Assembly (NCBI GenBank): GCA_964248625.1 | Contig: CAXTZG010000006.1 | Location: 11,369 to 75,368 of the forward strand | Origin: Lichenicola sp964248625 | GTDB lineage: Bacteria; Pseudomonadota; Alphaproteobacteria; Acetobacterales; Acetobacteraceae | Length of the DNA: 64,000 nucleotides | Reading direction: 5' to 3' | Shown here: positions 34,307 to 42,805 of the stretch, piece by piece | Layout: each line of letters starts with the position of its first letter | Numbering within the stretch: the stretch's first letter is position 1 | Notes under the pieces: model-generated | The model's database searches: none | The model's input: only the letters and a program-made list of their open reading frames with translations | Told to the model about the DNA's origin: nothing | Made by a program: the position numbers and the translations under genes

Positions 34307-35392
34307 ATGGCCGCAACCTCACCCGTACGCTTCACGGAAACCGTCGAAACCAGGCAGGAGAATGAGGCAGAAACGATTCAAGAGCTGAACGCGACCTTCG
34401 ACAAGATTCTCGATGTCACCTCGAAGGATTACGGTCATGCCGTGCGATCCGTCCATGCCAAGGCGCACGCCATCCTGCAGGGCACGCTGACCGTCGCGTC
34501 CGGCCTGTCGCCTGAGCTGGCGCAGGGCATGTTCGCCACCCCTGGCGAGCACGCCGTGTTCATGCGCTTGTCCACCAACGCCGGAGACATCCTGCCGGAC
34601 GCGATCAGCCTGCCGCGCGGCCTGGCGCTGAAGGTGCTGGACGTGGATGGCGAGCGCCTGCCCGGCGCCGAGGGGCGGACGCAGAACTTCGTGATGGTCA
34701 ACGGCCCGGTGTTCCAGGCCAAGACCGCCGACAAGTTCCTCGGCAGCCTGAAAAAGCTGGCTGGCACCACCGACAAGATGGAAGGCACCAAGACGGCCAT
34801 GTCCACTGTGATGCGTGGCGTGAGCGGCGCGCTGAAGACGGTCGGCATCGAGAGTCCTGCGATCCAATCGATGGGCGGCGCGCCCAACGTCGATCCGCTG
34901 GGCGAGACCTATTACAGCGTCACCGCGTTCCGCTACGGCGACTACATCGCCAAGTTCGCCATCGTGCCGGTGTCCGAAGACCTCCGATCGCTGGCCAAGA
35001 CGGAGATCGACGCCACAGACCGGCCGGACGCGATCCGGCAGAACGTGAAGGGGGAGATGCTGCTGATCGACGGCGTTTGGGAAGTGCGGGTGCAGTTGTG
35101 CCGCGACCTGGAGAAGCAGCCGATCGAGGATCCCACCATGGAGTGGAAGGAGGAGGACAGCCCCTTCCAGACCGTCGCCACCATCCATGCCGGGCGGCAG
35201 GATAGTTGGGACGCGGGACAGGTGCAGAAGGTCAACGAGGAGATGCGTTTCTCGCCCTGGATCGGTCTCGCGGCGCACCAGCCATTGGGCAACATCAACC
35301 GGGCGCGCAAGGAGCCCTACGAGCATTCGGCGGAGTACCGCGTGCGATTCAACCGGTGCCCGATCCACGAACCGAACGGGGCCGAGACATGA
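34307..35392 (+). CDS. Catalase-family (catalase-like) haem protein
   Basis: A 361-residue protein of the small catalase-related family. Distal-side features are SVHAKAHAILQGTL (His50) and MRLSTNAGDILPDAISLPRG (catalase RFSTxxGxxxxxDxxRDPRG), then the stretch ending in TQNFVMVNGPVF. The C-terminal PWIGLAAHQPLGNINRARK is family-typical. The canonical proximal haem-Tyr motif RxFxYxDxxxxR is not visible, so true catalase activity is doubtful; a peroxygenase or hydroperoxide-converting role is possible. AGGAGG precedes the ATG. The stop overlaps the next gene (ATGA). A related protein is encoded at 40408-41897. Confidence 0.82.
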   Translation: MAATSPVRFTETVETRQENEAETIQELNATFDKILDVTSKDYGHAVRSVHAKAHAILQGTLTVASGLSPELAQGMFATPGEHAVFMRLSTNAGDILPDAISLPRGLALKVLDVDGERLPGAEGRTQNFVMVNGPVFQAKTADKFLGSLKKLAGTTDKMEGTKTAMSTVMRGVSGALKTVGIESPAIQSMGGAPNVDPLGETYYSVTAFRYGDYIAKFAIVPVSEDLRSLAKTEIDATDRPDAIRQNVKGEMLLIDGVWEVRVQLCRDLEKQPIEDPTMEWKEEDSPFQTVATIHAGRQDSWDAGQVQKVNEEMRFSPWIGLAAHQPLGNINRARKEPYEHSAEYRVRFNRCPIHEPNGAET

Positions 35393-35721
35393 GGGACATG
35401 AAACTGCTGCGTTCAACGCTGGTTGCTTGTGGGTTCGGTCTCCTCGCGGGCTTTGCGCCACCCGCACCGGCATTCGCGCAAGGGATAATGCACATGGCGC
35501 AGACACCATCGGACTTGAAGAAGTTCAACGTCACGGTGCAGCGCTTTGACCCAGGCAAGGGACTGGCGAGCGGCACCGATTTCGTCCTGCCGGTGGACAG
35601 CCCTGACGAGGAGCATGCGGTATCCGCGGCGATGTCGAACGCGGTGGCATTCACCCACAAGGTGGAAGGCGCCAACGTTTTACCGGTTGCGTTCGCGTGC
35701 ATGGCGGTGGTCAGCCGCTGA
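35389..35721 (+). CDS. Small secreted protein of unknown function
   Basis: A 110-residue product starting at the ATG that overlaps the catalase-like stop (ATGA), or possibly nine bases later. A clear signal peptide (LVACGFGLLAGFAPPAPAFA, cleavage near residue 30) is followed by an ~80-residue domain with no family I recognise: TPSDLKKFNVTVQRFDPGKG and DSPDEEHAVSAAMSNAVAFT. Coupled translation suggests a periplasmic function linked to the catalase-like protein. The export signal contrasts with its cytosolic-looking neighbour. Confidence 0.7.
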   Translation: MRDMKLLRSTLVACGFGLLAGFAPPAPAFAQGIMHMAQTPSDLKKFNVTVQRFDPGKGLASGTDFVLPVDSPDEEHAVSAAMSNAVAFTHKVEGANVLPVAFACMAVVSR

Positions 35722-35930
35722 ACCGGTCTGCCGCGTCCAGCCTGCCTGGATGCGGCAGTAATCGAGTTCGGTTCGTGCCGCAGCCTAAAGAATCTACAAA
35801 GTATTGTCGACAATTGCGATGTAGAGCGTTCATGGATCGTCAGCCCCTTCATGGTGGCATTAATCACTTCGGCCGACCTCCACGCGCAATGCCGGCACGC
35901 ATGCCTTCTACCTGCTTCAGGAGACGATCT

Positions 35931-36902
35931 GTGGCCGTTTACGATGCGACGACCATTCCCGAAAAGGTGTCCAGCGGCACCAAGGACCCCGAGATTGCCG
36001 AGTGGCTGAAGACGGGGCCGGTTTTGGGCGCACACAAGCCGATCCACGTTCAGCGTCGGGAGCATGATGCGTTCATCGACGCTGACCCGCCCCCCGTCGG
36101 CCGGGTCGAGCATCTCGGCTTGAAGGGGCCGCATGGCACGGTGATGGTCCGCGTCTACCACCCGTCCAGGGCGTCCTCAGCCCCAGGCGGGGCGCTGATC
36201 TATCTGCACGGGGGCGGGTTCGTGGTCGGCTCGCTCGACCAGTTCGAGACGGCGATGCGCCGGCTGTGCGAGGGCGCCGGCGTCCAGGTCTATGCGGTCG
36301 ACTACAAGCTGGCGCCCGAATACCAATGGCCGGTGCAGATCGAGGAAGGCGAGTTCGTGGTGCGCTGGCTGCACGCGAGCGCCGCGAAGCGCGGAGTCGA
36401 TCCGGACCGCATCGCGCTCGGCGGCGACTCCGCGGGCGGCAACATGACGTGCACGATCTCGCTGAAGCTGCGCGACGAGGGTGGTCCGCGCCTGGCTCTG
36501 CAGATGCCTCTCTACCCGGAGGCGGCGATGCCGTTCGAGACCCCGGCCGGTGTCGAGAACAGGAGCGGCGGCTACGTCGATACCGCCGGCGTGCTGCTGT
36601 TCGTGTGGAACCTGCTGCCGCAGGGGACGGACTACACCCAGCCCTACGTGACGCCGATGAACGCCAGCAGCCATGCCGACCTGCCGCCTGCGCTGCTGGT
36701 GACGTGCGGCTTCGACATGCTGCGCGACGTCGGCCACGCCTACGCCCGGAAGCTTGCCGCTGCCGACAACGACCTGACTTACGTCCATTTTCCCGACCTG
36801 CCGCATGGCATCATCCAGATGACGATGCACTCGAAGGCGTGCCTGAAGGCCACCGAAGAGATCGCCACCCTGCTGGGCGAGCGGTTGTCGCCCCGGTCCT
36901 AG
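35931..36902 (+). CDS. HSL-family esterase/lipase
   Basis: A 323-residue hormone-sensitive-lipase-type carboxylesterase. The oxyanion motif HGGGF is at residues 93-97, the nucleophile motif GDSAGG at 165-170 (Ser167), the acid in CGFDMLRD and the base in LPHGIIQM. It has no signal peptide and is cytoplasmic. I chose the GTG at 35931 because AGGAG lies eight bases upstream; an ATG ~14 codons earlier has no ribosome site. Such enzymes cleave short-chain esters. The next gene (CMD-like) starts 79 bases on. Confidence 0.88.
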   Translation: MAVYDATTIPEKVSSGTKDPEIAEWLKTGPVLGAHKPIHVQRREHDAFIDADPPPVGRVEHLGLKGPHGTVMVRVYHPSRASSAPGGALIYLHGGGFVVGSLDQFETAMRRLCEGAGVQVYAVDYKLAPEYQWPVQIEEGEFVVRWLHASAAKRGVDPDRIALGGDSAGGNMTCTISLKLRDEGGPRLALQMPLYPEAAMPFETPAGVENRSGGYVDTAGVLLFVWNLLPQGTDYTQPYVTPMNASSHADLPPALLVTCGFDMLRDVGHAYARKLAAADNDLTYVHFPDLPHGIIQMTMHSKACLKATEEIATLLGERLSPRS

Positions 36903-36981
36903 GGCAGCGATCGGTCCCGCTTCGTTGTTTCTCAAAGACGCGCTTGTCCCAAAGCGACCAAGCCGAGATCGGAGTTCAAGC

Positions 36982-37560
36982 ATGCGACTGCCCCCGTTGG
37001 CGCCTGGCGCCATGACGTCTGACCAGCGCGCGCTGCACGAGACCATGGCGCCCGTGATTGCCGAGCACCTGAAGGGGTTCATCTCCAAGCGCAGCGACGG
37101 CGCCCTGGTCGGGCCGTTTCCGCCGATGCTGCACTTCCTCCAGTTCGGGCAGCCGGCATGGGACTATACCCGCGCCCTGATCGAGCAGGCCAAGCTGCCC
37201 AAGCCCGCAAGGGAAGTGGCGATCCTGGTCACCGGTGCCCGCTTCAGTTCGCGCTACGAGCTGTATGCCCACGAGCACGTGGCCGAAGGCACCGGACTAT
37301 CGCCGGCCAAGATCGCGGCGATCGCAGCCGGACAGCGCCCGGCCGACCTCAGCGTGGAAGAGGCAGCCGCCTACGACGTTGCCGCCGTGCTGGCAGGCGG
37401 CCAGCAACTGGCGGGGTCGACATATCGGGCGGCGATCGACGCTTTCGGCCAGGATGGCGTGGGCGAGCTGGTCTACCTGATCGGCGGCTACTGCCTGGTG
37501 TCGGTGCTGCTGAACGCCTTCGACATGTCCGTGCCAGGCAGCGAAGAGGGGCTGGGCTGA
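36982..37560 (+). CDS. Carboxymuconolactone decarboxylase-like protein
   Basis: A 192-residue AhpD/CMD-fold, all-helical protein. AREVAILVTGARFSSRYELY followed by AHEHVAEGTGLS is the CMD core, but the AhpD Cys-x-x-Cys pair is absent, pointing to a decarboxylase/hydratase-like or lactone-binding role and not to a peroxidatic one. Within this family, related proteins act on gamma-carboxymuconolactone. GGAG precedes the ATG at 36982. Its stop overlaps the cupin start (TGATG), so they are translationally coupled. Confidence 0.82.
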   Translation: MRLPPLAPGAMTSDQRALHETMAPVIAEHLKGFISKRSDGALVGPFPPMLHFLQFGQPAWDYTRALIEQAKLPKPAREVAILVTGARFSSRYELYAHEHVAEGTGLSPAKIAAIAAGQRPADLSVEEAAAYDVAAVLAGGQQLAGSTYRAAIDAFGQDGVGELVYLIGGYCLVSVLLNAFDMSVPGSEEGLG

Positions 37561-38231
37561 TGCCGGAGGCGATGGCGCAGCCGGACGAGGAGGCCGCGAA
37601 CCACCACGATGCGGTGACCGCCAAGGGGCAGGATACCGGCGCGCAGGCGGTGCCGACGAGCCTGGATGCAGCCGCGCGGCTGGGCGGCGGTGGGGCGGAC
37701 CCGAAGCATCCGCATCTGTTCCACCTCGCCAGCGCGGCCGGCAGCGCCTACCCCGGCGGCAACCTGCAGGGTGCGATCGCTGCCAACTGGAGCATCCTTG
37801 CCGGACAGCAGGGCTCCGTCTATCTCGCCCGCCTCAAGCCCGGCGGCGTGCGCGAGCCGCACTGGCACCCGAGTGCGTGGGAGCTGAACTTCGTCATCTC
37901 CGGCAAGGTGCGCTGGAGCCTGGTCGGCCCGGACGGGACGCATGACGCGTTCGACGGCGGGTCTGGTGACCTCGTGTTCGCGCCACAGGGTCACTTCCAC
38001 TACTTCGAGAACGCCAGCGAGACCGAGGAACTGGTCGTGCTGATCGCCTTCAACGCCAGCAGCTCCGAGCCGGAAGACGATATCGGCGTCGTCGCCTCGG
38101 TCAGTGCGCTGCCGGCCGACGTGCTTGGCGCGGTGTTCGGCACCGGGCCCGAGCTGTTCGACAAGCTGCCGCGCAATACCGAACGCGTCGTGATCGCCCG
38201 CAAGCCCGGCTACAGCAAGGACATGCCATGA
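37560..38231 (+). CDS. Single-domain cupin (oxalate decarboxylase-like)
   Basis: A 223-residue protein with one complete cupin_1 barrel. Motif 1 is EPHWHPSAWELNFVISG (His-x-His...Glu) and motif 2 is GDLVFAPQGHFHYFEN (metal His), so the Mn/Fe site is intact. A disordered ~45-residue N-terminus precedes it. Relatives are the halves of bicupin oxalate decarboxylases, and single-cupin versions are found as dioxygenases or isomerases. The start and stop overlap the CMD-like gene (TGATG) and the SDR (ATGA), a tight three-gene unit. Confidence 0.84.
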   Translation: MPEAMAQPDEEAANHHDAVTAKGQDTGAQAVPTSLDAAARLGGGGADPKHPHLFHLASAAGSAYPGGNLQGAIAANWSILAGQQGSVYLARLKPGGVREPHWHPSAWELNFVISGKVRWSLVGPDGTHDAFDGGSGDLVFAPQGHFHYFENASETEELVVLIAFNASSSEPEDDIGVVASVSALPADVLGAVFGTGPELFDKLPRNTERVVIARKPGYSKDMP

Positions 38232-39121
38232 CAACGCAAGCAATGCCGCCGTCGGCAACGCTGTTCCGCCTGGATGGCAAGGTGGCGGTTGTCACTGGCG
38301 CCGCACGGGGCATCGGCCGGGCGGCGGCCGTAGCGCTCGCGCGTGCCGGGGCTGATGTCGCCGGCATCGACATCACCAGTTCGGCCAGCGCCCATGTGGA
38401 TTTTGCCTCGGCCAGCACCGACGATCTTGCCGGGACAGGCCGCCTGGTCACGGAGACAGGCCGGCGCTGGATGGCGATCCAGCTCGACCAACGCAACCTG
38501 CCGGCATTGCGCCAGGCGGCAAGCTCCATCCAGTCGGATTTGGGCGGGATCGATATCCTGTTTGCCAATGCCGGCATCCAGGCGTTCAAGCCGATCCTGG
38601 AGATGGAGGATGCCGACTGGCATGATCAGATCGACGTCAATCTGACCGGGACGATGAATGCGGTCCGGGCCTTCGCGCCGCTGCTGGTGTCCCGCGGCGG
38701 CGGCCGCATCATCTTGACGTCGTCCACCCAGGGCCAGCACGGCACCAAGAACGGCTCGGCCTACGCCGCGTCCAAGTGGGGAATCATCGGGCTGATGAAG
38801 TCAGCCGCGATGGAGTTCGGCGAGCACAAGATCACGGTGAACGCCTTGATCCCCGGGCTGATCGATACCGTGCTGACCCGGCACGAGGACCGCTATGCCC
38901 AGGCGCTTCAAACCGCCGGCAAGCAGCCAACCGGTGATCCGGCCAAGGACGAGGAGGCTGCCCGCGACGCCCTGACCGCCAAGTCTCCGCTCGGCGTGCC
39001 ATGGATCGCGCCGGAGGACGTGGCGCCGATGGTCGTCTTCCTGGCCTCCCACGAGGCACGCATGGTGAGCGGCGGGACATTCCCCGTGACCGCCGGCGAC
39101 AGCGCAAACATCACTGCGTGA
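38228..39121 (+). CDS. SDR-family dehydrogenase
   Basis: A 297-residue classical SDR. The TGAARGIG cofactor motif, an acidic end of beta-2 (VAGIDI, suggesting NAD+), NAGIQ, the catalytic Ser in LTSSTQG and YAASK are all intact. The insert before beta-7 (HEDRYAQALQTAGKQP) is characteristic of the carveol/mycofactocin-like SDR branch. It overlaps the cupin by four bases. It probably oxidises a secondary alcohol in the same pathway. Confidence 0.87.
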   Translation: MTTQAMPPSATLFRLDGKVAVVTGAARGIGRAAAVALARAGADVAGIDITSSASAHVDFASASTDDLAGTGRLVTETGRRWMAIQLDQRNLPALRQAASSIQSDLGGIDILFANAGIQAFKPILEMEDADWHDQIDVNLTGTMNAVRAFAPLLVSRGGGRIILTSSTQGQHGTKNGSAYAASKWGIIGLMKSAAMEFGEHKITVNALIPGLIDTVLTRHEDRYAQALQTAGKQPTGDPAKDEEAARDALTAKSPLGVPWIAPEDVAPMVVFLASHEARMVSGGTFPVTAGDSANITA

Positions 39122-39135
39122 CGAGGAACAAGGAA

Positions 39136-39414
39136 ATGGACCTCGGCATCAAAGGTCGGACTGCCGTCGTCACGGGCGGTGATTCAGGGATGGGTTATGC
39201 AACGGCGGAGATGCTGCTGAAGGAGGGCGTGAAGGTCGTCCTCACCGATCTTCCCGGCCCTCCGTTGGACAAGGCGGGAGTCGCCTCCAGGCAGTTCGGC
39301 GACGTTGTGGTGGTCGCGTCCGACCTGACGAAGGCCAAACAGGTCCACATCCTGCAGCAGGTGCCAATCTGCGAATCGACGGAGGGTCCGTTGCAACCGT
39401 GTGAATGGGCCTAG
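39136..39414 (+). pseudogene. Truncated SDR gene
   Basis: The ATG at 39136, with AAGGA upstream, starts a clear SDR N-terminus (MDLGIKGRTAVVTGGDSGMG, then KEGVKVVLTDLPG). After ~70 residues it loses similarity (QQVPICESTEGPLQPCEWA) and stops at 39414. NNAG, Ser and Tyr/Lys regions are missing. It lies between two intact SDR genes and is a dead remnant. Confidence 0.7.
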
Positions 39415-39513
39415 CAACACTGTCCCAGACGTCTCGGCATCGCGCCATCTGGCTGGCTGCCGAATGTTTGAACCAGCTGACCACGTCCAAGTCGTCATTC
39501 AGGAGATTTTCAG

Positions 39514-40311
39514 ATGTCCGACCACCAGCGTTCCTTTGCCGTCGTCACCGGCGGTTCCAACGGGATCGGCTTCGAGCTGGCCCGCCAGTTCCTTGCCAAC
39601 GGGTTCGATGTCCTGATTGCCGCGCAGGATCAGGCGCATCTGCAGGACGCCGCGAGCCAGCTTTCTTCGGGTGGCGGCAGCGTGACCTGCTGGGCCGGCG
39701 ACCTGGGCCGCGAGGATCAGGTCGATGCGCTCCATGCCGCGATCCGTGAAACGGCGCGGCCGGTGGACGCGCTGTGCGTCAATGCCGGCTTCGGCCTCGG
39801 TGGCCCCTTTGCCGAAACCGACCTCAAGCGCGAGCTGTCGATGATCGACGTCAACGTACGCGGCGCCGTGCAGCTCACCAAGCTGGTGCTGAAGGACATG
39901 GTGGCGCGCGACGCAGGGCGGATCATGCTCACCGCCTCGATCGCCGCCACCATGCCGGACCCGTTCGAGGCGGTATATGGCGGCACCAAGGTGTTCCTGC
40001 GTTGGTTCGGCGAGGCCTTGCACGAGGAACTGAAGCACACCGGCGTCAGCGTGACCGTGCTGATGCCGAGCATGACGGAAACGAACTTCTTCAAGCGTGC
40101 CGAGATGATGGACACCAAAGCGGGTGCCACGGACAGCAAGGACGACCCCGCCGTGGTCGCCAAGGCTGGGTTCGACGCCATGATGGCGGGCAGGGACAAG
40201 GTCACGCCCACGCTGAAGAACAAGATCATGGGCGCGGTTGCCGACATCCTGCCCGATGCCGTTGCTGCGAAGGTGCATCGCGGCCTGTCCGAACCCGGCT
40301 CCGCAGGCTGA
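39514..40311 (+). CDS. SDR-family oxidoreductase
   Basis: A 265-residue classical SDR with TGGSNGIG, CVNAGFG, the Ser-containing LTASIAATMP and YGGTK (Tyr/Lys intact). The beta-2 end reads VLIAAQDQAHL, and the pattern resembles the DltE/short-chain fatty ketone SDRs. AGGAG lies seven bases upstream of the ATG. It precedes the membrane-linked catalase-like gene by 96 bases on the same strand. Confidence 0.86.
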   Translation: MSDHQRSFAVVTGGSNGIGFELARQFLANGFDVLIAAQDQAHLQDAASQLSSGGGSVTCWAGDLGREDQVDALHAAIRETARPVDALCVNAGFGLGGPFAETDLKRELSMIDVNVRGAVQLTKLVLKDMVARDAGRIMLTASIAATMPDPFEAVYGGTKVFLRWFGEALHEELKHTGVSVTVLMPSMTETNFFKRAEMMDTKAGATDSKDDPAVVAKAGFDAMMAGRDKVTPTLKNKIMGAVADILPDAVAAKVHRGLSEPGSAG

Positions 40312-40407
40312 ACGCGCCAGCGGTCTCGACCCCGTCAAGATCGAAACCGTCGTCACGCATTCTCGGCTCAACACGGGCATGAAATTGGCATCGAAGGAAG
40401 CATTGGC

Positions 40408-41897
40408 ATGAGCTCTCGCCAGGTAGCGCGCGGATTGGCTTGGTTCGGTATCGGGCTTGGTTTGGCGGAACTGCTGGCGCCCCGCACCGTCGCGCGGGCG
40501 GCTGGATTACGCGGCCGCGAAAGGCTGCTGCAGGTGTTCGGCGCCCGTGAGATCGCGTCGGGCGTGCTCGTCCTGGCGGCGAAGGATCCAGAAGCCTGGC
40601 TGTGGACGCGGGTGGCGGGTGATGCCCTGGACGGGCTGCTCCTGTCTGCGGGCATGCGTGCCGGCAACCCCGACCGGCAGCGCGCCGTCCTGGCAACCCT
40701 GGCGGTGGCACCGGTCGTCGTGCTCGACGCTCTCTATGCGCGCCGCTCCCTTGGTCGCGAAACGGCGGAGTACATGCCGGCGCCGGCGAGCGGGCCAACG
40801 CCGCCTTTCGGGGCGTTCGTGCGGTATAGCGATGGCGTCGAGAGCATCCCGGCGGATGAGGCGCAGACCATCGACGCGATCCTCGCCTCCATGCATCGCC
40901 TGAGCGGGCGCAACCGCACGGAGGACGGCAAGGCCGTACGGGTCTCGCATGGCAAGTCGCATGGTTTGGCGGTCGGCGAGCTGACCGTGCCGGACGATCT
41001 ACCGGCGCCGCTTGCGCAAGGCGTCTTCCAGCCCGGCGCCAGCTATCCCGTCATCGCGCGGCTGGCCAACGTGCCGGGCGAGATCGATGCGGACTCGGTC
41101 GCCACGCAGCGAGGGCTGTCACTGAAGCTCATAGGGGTGGAAGGCGAGAAGCTGCCGGGCCACGCCGATGCGACGCAGGATTTCGTGCTCGACTCCGGCA
41201 ACCGCTTCGCCCCCGGCACCGCTGCGCAATTTCTGACCAACCACCGGCTGCTGGAGCACGCCCCACAAGTCCCGAGCGCCTTCAAGGCCGCGGTCTCGAC
41301 CNNNNNNNNNNCGCGGCGCGAGCCGCCAACAAGCTGCTGCACCGGATCGGCGGCGACAGCCCGACGCTGGACTTCTTCGGCCATAGCCGGGTTCATCCGA
41401 TGGCGGAGGCCTACTTCACTCAGGCGCCCATCCGCTACGGCGACCATCTGGCCAAGCTCGCCGTGGTACCCGTCGCACCGGCCCAGAGGGCGCTCGACGG
41501 CACGTCCGTCGCCCTTGATGACCCGAATGCATTGCGGACCGCGACGGTGGGCTTCTTGCGCGAGCACGATGCGGAGTTCGACATCCGGGTGCAGCTCTGC
41601 ACCGACCTCAGGGCCATGCCGGTCGAGGATGCCAGCGTCGAATGGCCGGAAAACAAAAGCCCCTATCGCACCGTGGCGCGCTTGCGGTTCCCCCGACAGG
41701 ACGCCTACAGCCCGGCCCGGCGCAGCTTCGTGGACAATCTCTCGTTCTGCGTGTCGCACAGCCTTGCGGCGCATCGACCGCTCGGATCGATCATGCGTGC
41801 CCGGCTTCACGCCTACCCCGTGATGTCCCGCCTGCGCCGGGAAGCCAACGGCGCACCCCTGCGCGAGCCGACCTCCATCGATGAGGTGCCGGCATGA
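40408..41897 (+). CDS. Catalase-like protein with N-terminal membrane domain, assembly-gapped
   Basis: An ~495-residue protein. Residues 1 to ~112 form a small membrane domain with about three helices (RGLAWFGIGLGLAELLAP, ASGVLVLAA, LATLAVAPVVVLDALY), resembling DUF4267-type proteins. A catalase-related domain follows: VSHGKSHGLAVGEL (His181), ARLANVPGEID and TQRGLSLKLIGVEGEKLPGH. After the gap come HPMAEAYFTQAPIRYGDHLA and SLAAHRPLGSIMRAR. Ten N at 41302-41311 shift the frame; the two halves align well with the paralogue at 34307-35392, so the gene is likely intact. No proximal haem-Tyr motif is visible. The stop overlaps the next gene (ATGA). Confidence 0.8.
41302..41311. other. Assembly gap (10 N)
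   Basis: Ten N within the membrane-linked catalase-like gene. The flanking coding halves are in different frames only because of the nominal gap length. Confidence 0.95.
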
Positions 41898-42805
41898 AGG
41901 CTCTGCCGGGACACTCGCCGATGCGAACCTTCCAGACCGACGAGCTTTCCATCGCGTATGACGACACCGGCAGCGGCGAGCGCGGTACCATCGTGCTGCT
42001 GCACGGCTGGCCCGATGATGCGTCCACCTGGGCGACCGTGGCACCGGTGCTGAACCAGGCCGGGCTGCGCACGATCGTGCCCACCCTGCGCGGCTTCGGC
42101 TCCACCCGCTTCCTGACCCCGGCCGCGCCCCGGACGGGCAATAGCGGCATCCTTGCCATGGACGTGATCGCCCTGATGGACGGGCTCGGGATCGAGCGCT
42201 TCGCTGTGGCGGGACACGACTGGGGCTCCAACATGGCGGAAGCCCTGGCGGTGGGCTGGCCTGGGCGGGTGGAGCGCATCGCCATGTTGTCCACCCCGCC
42301 GCGCCTGGGCGGGATGCCGACGCCACCGTTCTGGCACGCGCAGCTCGAATGGTATCACTGGTTCATGGCCACGCCGCGCGGAACACAGGCGGTGCGGGAT
42401 GATCGGCGCGGCTTCGCCCGCATCCACTGGGAGAACTGGTCGCCCCCCGGCTGGTTCGACGAGGCGACTTTCGATCAGGTCGCGCAGTCTTTCGACAACC
42501 CGGACTGGGTGGACGTCACGCTGCACAGCTACCGGTCGCGCTGGGATGTCGCGGCACCCGATGGGCGCAGCGTGGCGCTCGAGACCAGGGTGAAGGCGAC
42601 GAAGACGCTGTCGCTTCCCGCCATCTACATCCAGGGCACCGCAGACGGTGTGAACCCGCCGGCTGCCGCGACATCGGTGCCGGAAAAGTTCAGCGGGCCG
42701 TTCGAGTTCGTGGAGCTTGCTGGCGTCGGCCACTTCCCGCAGCGCGAGGCACCAATGGCCGTGGCCGGCCACCTCGTCACCCTTCTCACCGGGAGCACGT
42801 CATGA
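41894..42805 (+). CDS. Epoxide hydrolase/haloalkane dehalogenase-like alpha/beta hydrolase
   Basis: A 303-residue cytoplasmic alpha/beta hydrolase with an Asp nucleophile: AGHDWGSNMA (Asp). HGWPDDASTW forms the oxyanion hole and GVGHFPQREAP holds the catalytic His. HGWPD and the Tyr-containing lid (WYHWFMATPRGT) favour soluble epoxide hydrolase; the Trp next to the Asp (HDWG) is shared with dehalogenases. Its start and stop overlap the catalase-like and alcohol dehydrogenase genes (ATGA on both sides), so these three are co-translated. It is the second epoxide-hydrolase-type enzyme in 12 kb. Confidence 0.86.
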   Translation: MKALPGHSPMRTFQTDELSIAYDDTGSGERGTIVLLHGWPDDASTWATVAPVLNQAGLRTIVPTLRGFGSTRFLTPAAPRTGNSGILAMDVIALMDGLGIERFAVAGHDWGSNMAEALAVGWPGRVERIAMLSTPPRLGGMPTPPFWHAQLEWYHWFMATPRGTQAVRDDRRGFARIHWENWSPPGWFDEATFDQVAQSFDNPDWVDVTLHSYRSRWDVAAPDGRSVALETRVKATKTLSLPAIYIQGTADGVNPPAAATSVPEKFSGPFEFVELAGVGHFPQREAPMAVAGHLVTLLTGSTS

